Assembly: GCF_027922425.1 (NCBI RefSeq)
Contig: NZ_BSFQ01000001.1
Span: 124,001 to 188,000 of the forward strand
DNA: 64,000 bases
From: Pseudonocardia halophobica
GTDB lineage: Bacteria; Actinomycetota; Actinomycetes; Mycobacteriales; Pseudonocardiaceae
Direction of reading: 5' to 3'
A program made the translations under genes and the position numbers. The stretch's first letter is position 1. Each line of letters starts with the position of its first letter. The notes beneath the pieces are model-generated. The model did not search any database, was not told where the DNA came from, and saw only the letters and a program-made list of their open reading frames with translations. Shown here piece by piece: positions 17,766 to 25,795 of the stretch.

Positions 17766-19169
17766 CTACGCCTGCGGCTCGGACCGGTACGACTCCAGCA
17801 GCCGGAGCCAGATCTCGCTGATCGTCGGGAACGACGGGACCGCGTGCCACAGCCGCCCGAGCGGCACCTCGCCGGCGATCGCGACGGTCGCGGAGTGCAC
17901 CAGCTCGGAGAGGTCCTGGCCCACGAACGTGGCCCCCACCAGCACCTCCCGCGCGGTGTCGACGACGAGCACCGCGGCGCCGTCGTAGCCGTCGGCGTGC
18001 AGCGAGGCCCCCGCGACGGCGATGTCCAGCTCCACCGTGCGCACGTCGATCCCGGCCTTGCGCGCCTCCTCGGCCGTCTTGCCGACGTGCCCGACCTCGG
18101 GATCGGTGAACACCACCTGCGGCACGGCGTGGTGGTCGGCGGTCATCGCGTGCTCGCCCCAGGCCCCGGTGTCGAGCGTGGCGCCGTTCGCCCGCGCGGC
18201 GATCGCGTTGCCGGCGATGCGGGCCTGGTACTTGCCCATGTGCGTGAGCGGCGCGCGGCCGGTGACGTCGCCGGTCGCGTACAGCCACCCGCCGTCGACG
18301 CCCTGGACCAGCCCGGAGTCGTCGATCACGAGCGGCTTGCCGGGCTCGAGCCCGACGCTCTCGGCCCCGACGTCTCCGGTCCGGGGACGACGGCCAGTGG
18401 CGAGCAGCAGCTCGTCGACCTCGATCGTCTCGCCGCCCACGGTCAGCAAGATGGCGTCGCCCGACTTCGCGACGGCGTCGAGCCCCTGGCCGAGCCGCAG
18501 GTCGATCCCGTCCTCCCGCAGCGCCTCGGCCACCTTCTCCCCCGCGACGGGCTCGGCGGAGGTGAGCAGCCGGGCGCCGCGGACGAGCATCGTGACCTGC
18601 GAGCCGAGCCGGGCGTAGGCCTGGGCCATCTCGCAGCCGACCACACCGCCGCCGAGGACGCCGAGCCGGCGCGGTGCCTCGTCCGCCGAGGTCGCGTCGC
18701 GCGAGCCCCAGGTCCGGACGGTGTCGATGCCGTCGACCGGCGGGGTGACGGGCGTGCTCCCGGTCGCGACGACGACGGCGTGCCGGGCCCGGTAGACGTC
18801 GTCGCCGACGGCCACGGCCTTCTCCCCCGCGAGCCGCCCGTGCCCCCTGACCAGGGTGATCCCGGACGACCCGACCCACTCCGCCTGGCCCGAGTCGTCG
18901 CCGCGGGAGGTGAAGGAGTCGCGGCGCGCGAACACGGCCTTGGGGTCGAGGCCCGCGGTCACCCCCGGCAACCGGCGGGCGGCGGCGACGGCGTTGGGCG
19001 TGCGCAGCAGCGCCTTCGACGGGATGCAGGCCCAGTACGAGCACTCGCCGCCGACCCTCTCGGCCTCGACCAGCGCCACCGACAGGCCGCCCCGGTGGGC
19101 GTAGTCGGCGGCGTTCTCCCCGACCGGGCCCGCCCCGATCACGACGACGTCGAACTCGTGCTCGCTCAC
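17766..19169 (-). CDS. FAD-dependent pyridine nucleotide-disulfide oxidoreductase (Lpd/MerA family)
   Basis: A 467-residue flavoprotein. The FAD fold GAGPVG starts at residue 12, and the redox disulfide is Cys43-Cys48 in [13 protein letters not shown]. The NAD(P) fold is [11 protein letters not shown], the second FAD motif is YATGDVTG, and the C-terminal dimer-interface base is the His in [13 protein letters not shown]. These mark a complete enzyme that moves electrons between NAD(P)H and a disulfide. The SYWA active-site variant separates it from true E3 subunits, and no 2-oxo acid dehydrogenase genes are near. GTG 19169 has GGAGGAG six bases upstream. Confidence 0.92.
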   Translation of the reverse strand: MSEHEFDVVVIGAGPVGENAADYAHRGGLSVALVEAERVGGECSYWACIPSKALLRTPNAVAAARRLPGVTAGLDPKAVFARRDSFTSRGDDSGQAEWVGSSGITLVRGHGRLAGEKAVAVGDDVYRARHAVVVATGSTPVTPPVDGIDTVRTWGSRDATSADEAPRRLGVLGGGVVGCEMAQAYARLGSQVTMLVRGARLLTSAEPVAGEKVAEALREDGIDLRLGQGLDAVAKSGDAILLTVGGETIEVDELLLATGRRPRTGDVGAESVGLEPGKPLVIDDSGLVQGVDGGWLYATGDVTGRAPLTHMGKYQARIAGNAIAARANGATLDTGAWGEHAMTADHHAVPQVVFTDPEVGHVGKTAEEARKAGIDVRTVELDIAVAGASLHADGYDGAAVLVVDTAREVLVGATFVGQDLSELVHSATVAIAGEVPLGRLWHAVPSFPTISEIWLRLLESYRSEPQA

Positions 19170-19277
19170 CCGAACTCCTCCCGTGCCGACGGCTGCGGGG
19201 ACAGCCCGCCGCCGGAGGCGATCATGCCCCGGCCGGCCGGGCACCGTGCGGGAACCGCCCGACCGGGGATCCTGCCG

Positions 19278-19940
19278 TCAGTCCTGGACGGCCGCCACCG
19301 CCTCGAGGATGTCGGCGTCGCCGCCCATCAGCTCGAGCGTCAGGCCGGCGGTGCCGGGCGCCTCGAGCAGCGTGGCGAGGACGGCGGCGGTGTCGTCCCG
19401 GGTGATCTCCGTGCGGTCGAGGTGGTCCTTCGACAGCGCCACCCGCCCGACGCCGGGGTCGTCGGTGAGCGGGCCCGGGCGCACGATCGTGAGGTCGAGG
19501 TCGGAGCGGGCGCGCAGGGCGTCCTCCGCCGCCTTCTTGGCCCGGATGTACGCGACCCAGACCTGGCCGCGGTCCGGGTCCGGCTCCTGGTCCACGCCGG
19601 TCGACGAGATCAGCAAGTAGCGCCGGACCCCCGCCTGCGCGGCGGCCTCGGCCAGCAGCTCGGCCGCGGCCCGGTCGACGGTGTCCTTGCGCTCGGCGGT
19701 GCTGCCCGGGCCGGCGCCGGCCGCGAAGACGACCGCGTCGGCGCCCTTCAGGTGCGGCGCGAGGTCGCCCGGCGCCGCCTGCTCGAGGTCGACCACGACC
19801 ACCGCGGCCCCGGTCGCCTCGACGTCCGCGCGGTGGTCCGGGTTGCGCACCACGCTCACCACCTCGTCGCCCCGGTTCGCCAGCAGCGTGGCGAGCCGGA
19901 GCGCGATCTTGCCGTGTCCTCCCGCGATGACGGTCCGCAT
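19278..19940 (-). CDS. Atypical SDR / NAD(P)-binding protein
   Basis: A 220-residue Rossmann protein of the SDR_a5 (NmrA/YwnB-like) type. The nucleotide motif AGGHGKIALRLATLL is at the N-terminus, VVFAAGAG follows strand 4, and SSTGVDQEP and YIRAKKAAEDALR occupy the active-site region, where the Tyr-x-x-x-Lys dyad is preserved. The substrate is unknown. ATG 19940 has no ribosome site, but TAGCGT lies seven bases before it, so the mRNA is probably leaderless. It shares a 13-bp upstream motif with the MetE-like gene at 28880. Confidence 0.82.
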   Translation of the reverse strand: MRTVIAGGHGKIALRLATLLANRGDEVVSVVRNPDHRADVEATGAAVVVVDLEQAAPGDLAPHLKGADAVVFAAGAGPGSTAERKDTVDRAAAELLAEAAAQAGVRRYLLISSTGVDQEPDPDRGQVWVAYIRAKKAAEDALRARSDLDLTIVRPGPLTDDPGVGRVALSKDHLDRTEITRDDTAAVLATLLEAPGTAGLTLELMGGDADILEAVAAVQD

Positions 19941-19960
19941 GGACGCGACGCTAGCGGCGC

Positions 19961-19973
19961 CCACGCAGGTGTG
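19961..19973 (-). promoter_or_regulatory. 13-bp upstream motif shared with the MetE-like gene
   Basis: CACACCTGCGTGG on the minus strand ends 20 bases before ATG 19940, just upstream of the -10-like TAGCGT. The same 13-mer lies 19 bases before the MetE-like ATG at 28880. A common activator or sigma-factor site is inferred. Confidence 0.45.
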
Positions 19974-19991
19974 CCGCCCGACGATCGCCCG

Positions 19992-20007
19992 CGTTCCACG
20001 TGGAACA
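19992..20007. promoter_or_regulatory. Candidate parS site (ParB-binding centromere)
   Basis: CGTTCCACGTGGAACA contains the perfect 14-bp palindrome GTTCCACGTGGAAC and differs from the common bacterial parS pattern TGTTYCACGTGRAACA only in the first base. The intergenic position and the origin-proximal gene neighbourhood support it. Binding is not shown. Confidence 0.65.
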
Positions 20008-20203
20008 CGTGCGGGTGAGGTCGGGCTCCGCTCCTCCCCCGAAGAGCAGGCCGTCGCAGGATGAGACACCGGGCCGGACGGACCTCGTATCGCCCACGCC
20101 GAGAGCGTCGTCGCAGGTCAGGGCCGAGCATATGGGCTTCTCATGATCGCCCCACTCGGCCGATCGAACGCAGTACGTGCCCGATTAGTCCTTTTTCTCG
20201 CAT

Positions 20204-20219
20204 GGCGGAATTTGCCGCC
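20204..20219. promoter_or_regulatory. GGCGG-N6-CCGCC inverted repeat before the dehydrogenase operon
   Basis: GGCGGAATTTGCCGCC lies 70 bases before the alcohol dehydrogenase start in an otherwise gene-free 349-base gap (19941-20289) that also holds the parS-like site. It could be an operator for the adh operon. Nothing else is recognised in this gap. Confidence 0.4.
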
Positions 20220-20289
20220 TTGTGACGCCACACACCGTGATCGACGGTGATCGGGACCACAACGGCAGCGACTCCGAGGAGGTACGGGC

Positions 20290-21318
20290 GTGAAAGCCGT
20301 CCGGGTGCACGAGTACCACTCCGATCCGAAGATCGACGACATCCCGGAGCCCGAGCTCCAGGGTCCGCTCGACGTGATCGTCAAGATCGGGGGCGCCGGT
20401 GTCTGCCGTACGGACCTGCACATCATCAACGGGGACTGGGCGGAGGCGCAGAACCCCACGCTGCCGTACGTGATCGGCCACGAGAACGCGGGCTGGATCG
20501 AGGCGGTCGGCGACGGGGTCACCAACGTCGCCGTCGGGGACACGGTGATCCTGCACCCGCAGCCGTCGTGCGGGCTCTGCCTGGCCTGCCGGCGCGGGCG
20601 GGACATGCAGTGCGAGAACGCGTTCTTCCCCGGCCTGTCGAACAACGACGGCGGCATGGCCGAGTACCTGCGGACCACCGCGCGCGCCTGCATCAAGCTG
20701 GACCCGAACACCAACCCCGCCGACGTCGCCGCCCTGGCCGACGCGGGCATCACGGCCTACCACGCGGTCCGCAAGGCGGTCCCGGACCTCTACCCGGGCA
20801 CCACCGCCGTGGTCCAGGGCGCGGGCGGGCTGGGCCACATCGCGATCCAGACGCTCGCGGCGATCACCGGGACCCGGATCGTCGTCGTCGACAAGAACCC
20901 GGACGCGCTCGCGCTCGCCAAGCAGATCGGTGCCGACGAGACCGTCCAGGCCGACGGCAACCACGTCGACGCCGTGAAGGACCTCACGAACGGCCGCGGC
21001 GGCGACGTGGTGTTCGACTTCGTCGCCGAGCAGGGCGCCGAGCTGGACGCCTGGCAGATGACCGCCCCCGCGGGGTCCCAGTACATCCTCGGTTACGGCG
21101 GTGAGTTCAAGGCCCCGACGCTCGACTTCGTCGGTGGCGAGAAGAACGTCATCGGCAACATCGTCGGCACCTACGCCGACCTCACCGAGCTCATGGTCCT
21201 GGCGCAGGCCGGGAAGGTCACCCTGCACACCAAGCAGTACCCGCTGGACGCGGCGCTCGACGCCCTGCACGACCTCGACGCCGGTCGGGTCCGCGGCCGG
21301 GCGATCCTCGTCCCCTGA
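20290..21318 (+). CDS. Zinc-dependent NAD(P) alcohol dehydrogenase
   Basis: A 342-residue medium-chain dehydrogenase that oxidises a primary or secondary alcohol. Catalytic zinc ligands are seen in GVCRTDLH and GHENAG, structural zinc in the CxxCxxC...C segment CGLCLACRRGRDMQC, and the coenzyme fold in GAGGLGHIAIQ. GTG 20290 follows GAGGAGG. It leads a tight three-gene set with an amidohydrolase and a MIP18-like protein. In mycobacteria and rhodococci the same trio accompanies propane/acetone monooxygenase genes, suggesting 2-propanol or a diol as substrate, though the oxygenase is absent here. Confidence 0.93.
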   Translation: MKAVRVHEYHSDPKIDDIPEPELQGPLDVIVKIGGAGVCRTDLHIINGDWAEAQNPTLPYVIGHENAGWIEAVGDGVTNVAVGDTVILHPQPSCGLCLACRRGRDMQCENAFFPGLSNNDGGMAEYLRTTARACIKLDPNTNPADVAALADAGITAYHAVRKAVPDLYPGTTAVVQGAGGLGHIAIQTLAAITGTRIVVVDKNPDALALAKQIGADETVQADGNHVDAVKDLTNGRGGDVVFDFVAEQGAELDAWQMTAPAGSQYILGYGGEFKAPTLDFVGGEKNVIGNIVGTYADLTELMVLAQAGKVTLHTKQYPLDAALDALHDLDAGRVRGRAILVP

Positions 21319-21364
21319 TTCACCCCCTCTGAACAGCACCGACGCTGACGGAAGGAACCACCAC

Positions 21365-22429
21365 ATGTACGAGAAGGACGGCGAGAAGTACTTCATCGTC
21401 GATGCGCACAGCCATTTCTGGGACGCGTCGAAGGAGAACTGGGTCGAGGGCAAGGAGCAGTTCGCCAAGGGCTGGATCGACTGCTTCTACGGCTACCACC
21501 AGCTCGGCCCGCCCGAGACCCACTGGGACTGGGAGAAGTACCTCAAGGTCACGCCCGAGGACTTCGAGCGCGACATGTTCGTCGAGGGGCACGTCGACCA
21601 CGCGATCTTCCAGTCGACCTACCTCAAGGAGTGGTACAAGGAGGGCTTCAACACGGTCGAGCAGAACGCCCAGCTGCTGGAGCGCTGGGGCGACAAGCTC
21701 ATCGTGAACGGCCGCTTCGACCCGCGTGAGGGCGACGCCGGCCTCAAGCAGCTCGAGGCCGACGCCCAGAAGTACAAGCTCAAGGGCGTGAAGCTCTACA
21801 CCGCGGAGTGGAACGGCGACTCCCGCGGCTACAAGCTCACCGACCCCGAGGCGTACCACTTCCTGCAGGCCGCGCAGGACCTCGGCATCAAGAACATCCA
21901 CGTCCACAAGGGCCCGACGATCTGGCCGCTGGACAAGGACGCGTTCGACGTCGCCGACGTCGACCACGCCGCGACGGACTTCCAGGGGCTCAACTTCATC
22001 GTCGAGCACGTGGGCCTGCCGCGCATCGAGGACTTCTGCTTCATGGCGGTACAGGAGCCCAACGTCTACGCCGGCCTCTCCGTCGTCATCGGCGGCCTGA
22101 TGCACGCCCGCCCGAAGTTCTTCGCCAAGGTCATGGGCGAGCTGCTGTTCTGGGTCGGCGAGGACAAGATGACCTTCGGCTCGGACTACAACATCTGGAC
22201 GCCGAAGTGGCAGGTCGAGGGCTTCGTCGACTGGCAGATGCCCGACGACGACCAGTTCGCCGACTACCCGCGCCTCACCACGGCGTCGAAGAAGAAGATC
22301 CTCGGGCTCAACGCCGCCAAGCTCTACGACATCCCGGTGCCGCAGGAGCTGCAGCTGCCGACCTCGGCCGACGAGGCCATGCAGCCGGGCGAGGAGCTCG
22401 TCGAGGACAAGGCGGGTGCCCAGGCATGA
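21365..22429 (+). CDS. Amidohydrolase-2 family protein
   Basis: A 354-residue TIM-barrel metal-dependent hydrolase or decarboxylase-like enzyme. Metal or catalytic residues are visible in DAHSHFWD near the N-terminus, NIHVHKGP, IVEHVGLPR and FGSDYNIW. It is unusually rich in Lys, Glu, Trp and Phe for this genome. Homologues sit beside di-iron propane-type monooxygenases, where their exact role is unclear. ATG 21365 is preceded by GGAAGGAA. The stop overlaps the next start (ATGA), so both are co-translated. Confidence 0.9.
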   Translation: MYEKDGEKYFIVDAHSHFWDASKENWVEGKEQFAKGWIDCFYGYHQLGPPETHWDWEKYLKVTPEDFERDMFVEGHVDHAIFQSTYLKEWYKEGFNTVEQNAQLLERWGDKLIVNGRFDPREGDAGLKQLEADAQKYKLKGVKLYTAEWNGDSRGYKLTDPEAYHFLQAAQDLGIKNIHVHKGPTIWPLDKDAFDVADVDHAATDFQGLNFIVEHVGLPRIEDFCFMAVQEPNVYAGLSVVIGGLMHARPKFFAKVMGELLFWVGEDKMTFGSDYNIWTPKWQVEGFVDWQMPDDDQFADYPRLTTASKKKILGLNAAKLYDIPVPQELQLPTSADEAMQPGEELVEDKAGAQA

Positions 22430-23115
22430 GTCTGGAGCCTGCCGTCTGGCAGGCGCTGGGGACGGTGCTCGACCCGGAGCTGGACGAGCCGATCACGGAC
22501 CTCGACTTCGTCGAGTCGTGCACCGTCTCCCCCTCGGGGGAGGTCACCGTGGGGCTGCGCCTGCCGACGTTCTTCTGCGCACCCAACTTCTCCTTCCTCA
22601 TGGTCGCCGACGCCTACGACGCCGTGTCGGCGGTCCCCGGGGTCACCGGCGCCGTGGTCTCGCTGGCCGACCACCACGCGTCGGCGGAGATCAACGGCGG
22701 GGTGGCCGCGCACGCCGGGTTCGTCGGCTCGTTCGAGGGCGAGGCGACGGCGGAGCTCGACGAGCTGCGGCACACCTTCCTCGCCAAGGCGGCGCTCGCC
22801 GGTCAGGACCGCCTCGCGCGGCCCCTGGTCGACGAGGGGGTGGGGCCGGACGAGCTCGCCGGGCTCACCCTGGCCGACGTCCCCGACTCCATGGAGCTGC
22901 GCCGGCTCCGGGACCGGCGGATGGCGATCGGGCTGCCCTACGAGGACGACGCCCCGCTGCTCATCCACCCCGACGGCAGCCGGGTCACGGCCGCCCAGGT
23001 GCCGCTGCACCTGCGGCGGGCGCGGCTGCAGCGGGTGGGGATCGAGACCAACGGCGAGTACTGCAAGTCGCTGCTCAAGACGCGCTACTCGGAGGAGGCG
23101 AAGGCCAGGGCGTGA
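22426..23115 (+). CDS. MIP18/DUF59-domain protein (Fe-S or metal-centre assembly type)
   Basis: A 229-residue protein. The N-terminal 100 residues match the MIP18/SufT fold, with VLDPELDEPITDLDFV and the conserved Cys in PTFFCAPNF. The C-terminal 130 residues are an extension with a Cys near the end (GEYCKSLLKTRYSEE). MIP18 proteins help insert Fe-S clusters. In propane-monooxygenase loci this gene may assist di-iron centre assembly, by inference. It ends the adh-amidohydrolase operon; the next 160 bases carry a palindrome before the SDR gene. Confidence 0.85.
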   Translation: MSLEPAVWQALGTVLDPELDEPITDLDFVESCTVSPSGEVTVGLRLPTFFCAPNFSFLMVADAYDAVSAVPGVTGAVVSLADHHASAEINGGVAAHAGFVGSFEGEATAELDELRHTFLAKAALAGQDRLARPLVDEGVGPDELAGLTLADVPDSMELRRLRDRRMAIGLPYEDDAPLLIHPDGSRVTAAQVPLHLRRARLQRVGIETNGEYCKSLLKTRYSEEAKARA

Positions 23116-23203
23116 CGTGCTGATCGACGACCGGGGTCCCGCGGGGGTGGTGGGCCCCGGTCCGTCGTTCTCGGGGCTGGTCGCCGGCGGATCACCGGGC
23201 TAA

Positions 23204-23225
23204 CTTTGATGCAGCTGGATCAAAG
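23204..23225. promoter_or_regulatory. 22-bp near-perfect palindrome upstream of the SDR gene
   Basis: CTTTGAT (23204-23210) and ATCAAAG (23219-23225) flank a centre containing CAGCTG; only one position pair breaks the dyad. It lies 52 bases before the TTG start and fits a TetR- or FadR-like operator. The cognate regulator is not identified. Confidence 0.55.
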
Positions 23226-23276
23226 GTGACCGGCGACGGGGCCGTGGTCCCGGCGAGGGCGTGAGGAGCTGCGACC

Positions 23277-24206
23277 TTGGGTGTGCTCGACGGGCGGACC
23301 GCGATCGTCACGGGCGGCGCGAACGGTATCGGGGCCGCGATCTGCCGGCGGTTCGCCGCGGAGGGCGCGGCGGTCGTCGTCAACGACCTGGGCGGCGGGA
23401 CGGACGGCAGCGGCGCCGACGCGGGCCGTGCCGAGGCCGTCGCCGCGGAGATCCGGGCCGCGGGCGGCCGGGCCGTCGCCGACGGCGGCGACGTCTCCGA
23501 CACCGCGACCGGCGCGCGGCTCGTGGAGACCGCCGTGCGCGAGTTCGGCGGGCTGGACGTGCTGGTGAACGCGGCCGGCATCCTCCGCGACCGGATGATC
23601 TTCAACATGTCCGACGAGGAGTGGGACGACGTGATCCGCGTGCACCTGCGCGGGCACTTCTCCACCTCGCGGGCCGCGGCGGCGCACTTCCGCGAGCAGC
23701 GGCGGCCCGACGGCCACTTCCGGATCATCAACTTCACCTCGCACTCCGGGTTGGAGGGCTCGCCGGGGCAGGCCAACTACGCCGCCGCGAAGATGGGGAT
23801 CGTCGGGCTGACCTGGTCGCTGGCCCAGGGCCTGTCCCGCTACGGCGTCACGGCCAACGCGATCGCCCCGGCCGCCGCGACCCGGCTCGTCGCCACCGTG
23901 GCGGAGAAGGACCGCGCGGTCGCGGACCGGCCCGCGGACGACGACCTGGTCCGGTCCCCGGACAACGTGGCCGAGCTCGCGCTCTACCTGGCGAGCGACC
24001 GGTCCGACTGGCTGACCGGGCGGGTGCTGGGCTCGGTCGGCTTCGGCGTGACCGTCTACGAGAACCCGACGGTCGTGGCCGAGGCGCGCTCGGACGGGCC
24101 CTGGTCCTTCGACGACCTGGCGTCGTCCTTGGAGAAGGAGGTCCGGGCGGTGGCCGACGGCCTGCCGCCCAGCCTGTTCGCGGACCAGGTCGCCCGGCGG
24201 TCCTGA
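23277..24206 (+). CDS. Short-chain dehydrogenase, FabG / hydroxyacyl-CoA dehydrogenase-like
   Basis: A 309-residue classical SDR. The coenzyme motif TGGANGIG, NAAG at residues about 98-101, catalytic Ser in NFTSHSG and the YAAAK dyad (Tyr-x-x-x-Lys) are intact. The insert NDLGGGTDGSG after strand 2 and the length over 300 residues resemble the N-terminal dehydrogenase of peroxisomal multifunctional enzyme type 2 and related actinobacterial enzymes acting on 3-hydroxyacyl-CoA or steroid substrates. TTG 23277 is chosen because AGGAG lies eight bases upstream. It converges on the MFS gene with eight bases between stops. Confidence 0.9.
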   Translation: MGVLDGRTAIVTGGANGIGAAICRRFAAEGAAVVVNDLGGGTDGSGADAGRAEAVAAEIRAAGGRAVADGGDVSDTATGARLVETAVREFGGLDVLVNAAGILRDRMIFNMSDEEWDDVIRVHLRGHFSTSRAAAAHFREQRRPDGHFRIINFTSHSGLEGSPGQANYAAAKMGIVGLTWSLAQGLSRYGVTANAIAPAAATRLVATVAEKDRAVADRPADDDLVRSPDNVAELALYLASDRSDWLTGRVLGSVGFGVTVYENPTVVAEARSDGPWSFDDLASSLEKEVRAVADGLPPSLFADQVARRS

Positions 24207-24214
24207 CGCCCCGC

Positions 24215-25720
24215 TCAGGACGCGGTGCTGGGGGCGGGCTGCGCCGCCGGGACGACGACGGGCGCGGTGCGGCGCGGGCGGAGCAGGAACGCCGCGACGA
24301 GGGCCCCGAGGAACGCCAGGACGGCCGAGACCTCCAGGGCGAGCCGGACGCCGGAGGTCTGGGCGACCGCGTAGGCCGCCTGCACGGCGTGGGCGGAGGT
24401 CAGGGCGGCCGCGCCGCGCAGGTCGCCGGCGGCGAGCAGGTCCGCGGCGACCGGCAGCTCGGTGCGGGCGGACGCCAACGCGCCCGCGTGGATGATCGCG
24501 CCGAGCACCGCGATGCCCAGCGCGTTGCCGAGCTGCCGCGCGGTGTTGGCCGCGCCGGCGGCGACCCCGCTGCGCTCCGGCGCCACCCCGACCACCGCCG
24601 CGGCACCGAGCGCCGGGTTCGCCAGGCCCATCCCGAGCCCGGCCAGCACGAAGCCGGGCAGCAGGAGCGGGAAGGTCCACGACGTCTGCACGAAGGCCAG
24701 GGCCGCGAGCCCGGCCCCGGAGAGCGCGAGCCCGGCGGTGAGCCGGGTGCGCAGGGAGAACCGCGCCCCGATCCGCGCGCCGAACAGGGCGACGAGCGTG
24801 GAGAGCAGCGTCGCCGGGAGGAACCACAGCCCGGCCTGCAGCGCCGACAGCCCGAACACGACCTGCAGGTACGGGCCGAGCAGCACCAGCATCGACAGGA
24901 TCGACAGCGCCATCGCCATGCCCGCGACCAGGCCGCCGGCGTAGGTGGGCAGGCGGAGGAGCCCGACGTCGATCATCGGGACCGCGCGCCGGCGCTGCTG
25001 CAGCACGAAGACCGGCAGCAGGACCACCGCGAGCCCGAAGGCGACCCACACCCGCGGGGCCGAGGCGCCGGCACCGACCCAGCTCACGCCGAGGATCAGC
25101 CCGCCGAGCCCGACCGTGAGCAACACGGTGCCGACCAGGTCGAACCGGCCGCGCGCCGCCCCGCGGGGCGTGGGGAGGGCGAGGACGCCGAGCAGCGCGG
25201 CCGCGGCCGAGACGGCGGCGAGCACGGCGAACGCGGGCCGCCAGCGCCCGAACTCGAGCGCCAGCCCCGCCCCGACCGGGCCGGTCGACAGCCCCGCGCC
25301 GATCGCCGCACCCCACAGCGCGACCGCGCCCGCGCGCCGCTTCGGCTCCACCGTCGCCGCGATCAGGCTCAGTGACGACGCCATCAGCGCCGCCCCCGCC
25401 CCACCCTGCACGATCCGGGCGGCGACGAGGAGGGGCACGGTGGTCGCGAGGGCGCAGGCGGCGGAGAAGACCGCGAAGCCGACCATCGCCCCGATCCACA
25501 CCCGCGCCGCCCCGAAGCGGTCGCCGAGGGAGCCGCCGGTGAGCAGGAACGCACCGAGTCCCAGCGCATAGCCGCTGACCAGCAGGTTCAGCTCCGCGAT
25601 CCCGACGCCCAGGTCCGCCCCGATCGCCGGCAGCGCCACGATCGGCAGCGGGAAGCTCGCGAACACCACGAACGGGGCGAGCGCCGCGGCGCCGACGGTG
25701 ACGAGCTGAGTTTTCGACAC
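24215..25720 (-). CDS. DHA2-family MFS multidrug-type exporter
   Basis: A 501-residue membrane transporter with about 14 TM segments. Motif A is GGSLGDRFGAARV after TM2, motif B-like RIVQGGAGAAL lies in TM4, and the motif C-like STGPVGAGLAL is in TM5. It likely expels a hydrophobic compound with proton exchange. Unlike the exporter at 4750 it ends shortly after the last TM segment. GTG 25720 has no ribosome site, but TAGCTT lies six bases upstream, a leaderless arrangement. An 0.8-kb hairpin array lies immediately upstream. Confidence 0.9.
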   Translation of the reverse strand: MSKTQLVTVGAAALAPFVVFASFPLPIVALPAIGADLGVGIAELNLLVSGYALGLGAFLLTGGSLGDRFGAARVWIGAMVGFAVFSAACALATTVPLLVAARIVQGGAGAALMASSLSLIAATVEPKRRAGAVALWGAAIGAGLSTGPVGAGLALEFGRWRPAFAVLAAVSAAAALLGVLALPTPRGAARGRFDLVGTVLLTVGLGGLILGVSWVGAGASAPRVWVAFGLAVVLLPVFVLQQRRRAVPMIDVGLLRLPTYAGGLVAGMAMALSILSMLVLLGPYLQVVFGLSALQAGLWFLPATLLSTLVALFGARIGARFSLRTRLTAGLALSGAGLAALAFVQTSWTFPLLLPGFVLAGLGMGLANPALGAAAVVGVAPERSGVAAGAANTARQLGNALGIAVLGAIIHAGALASARTELPVAADLLAAGDLRGAAALTSAHAVQAAYAVAQTSGVRLALEVSAVLAFLGALVAAFLLRPRRTAPVVVPAAQPAPSTAS

Positions 25721-25726
25721 GAACTC

Positions 25727-25732
25727 AAGCTA
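25727..25732 (-). promoter_or_regulatory. -10 box for leaderless MFS mRNA
   Basis: TAGCTT (minus strand) ends six bases before GTG 25720, which places the expected transcript start on the start codon. It matches the TANNNT pattern seen before several other starts in this window. Confidence 0.5.
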
Positions 25733-25795
25733 CGGACGTGAGGGTGGGGCGTCAACGGGCTTCCCGAGGTTCGTGTTCGGTGCCTCTGCTTGTGG

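Noticed and set aside
17766..19169. Mercuric reductase
   Set aside because: There is no N-terminal HMA domain, no C-terminal vicinal Cys pair and no mer genes nearby; the C-terminal His-Glu arrangement is Lpd-like.
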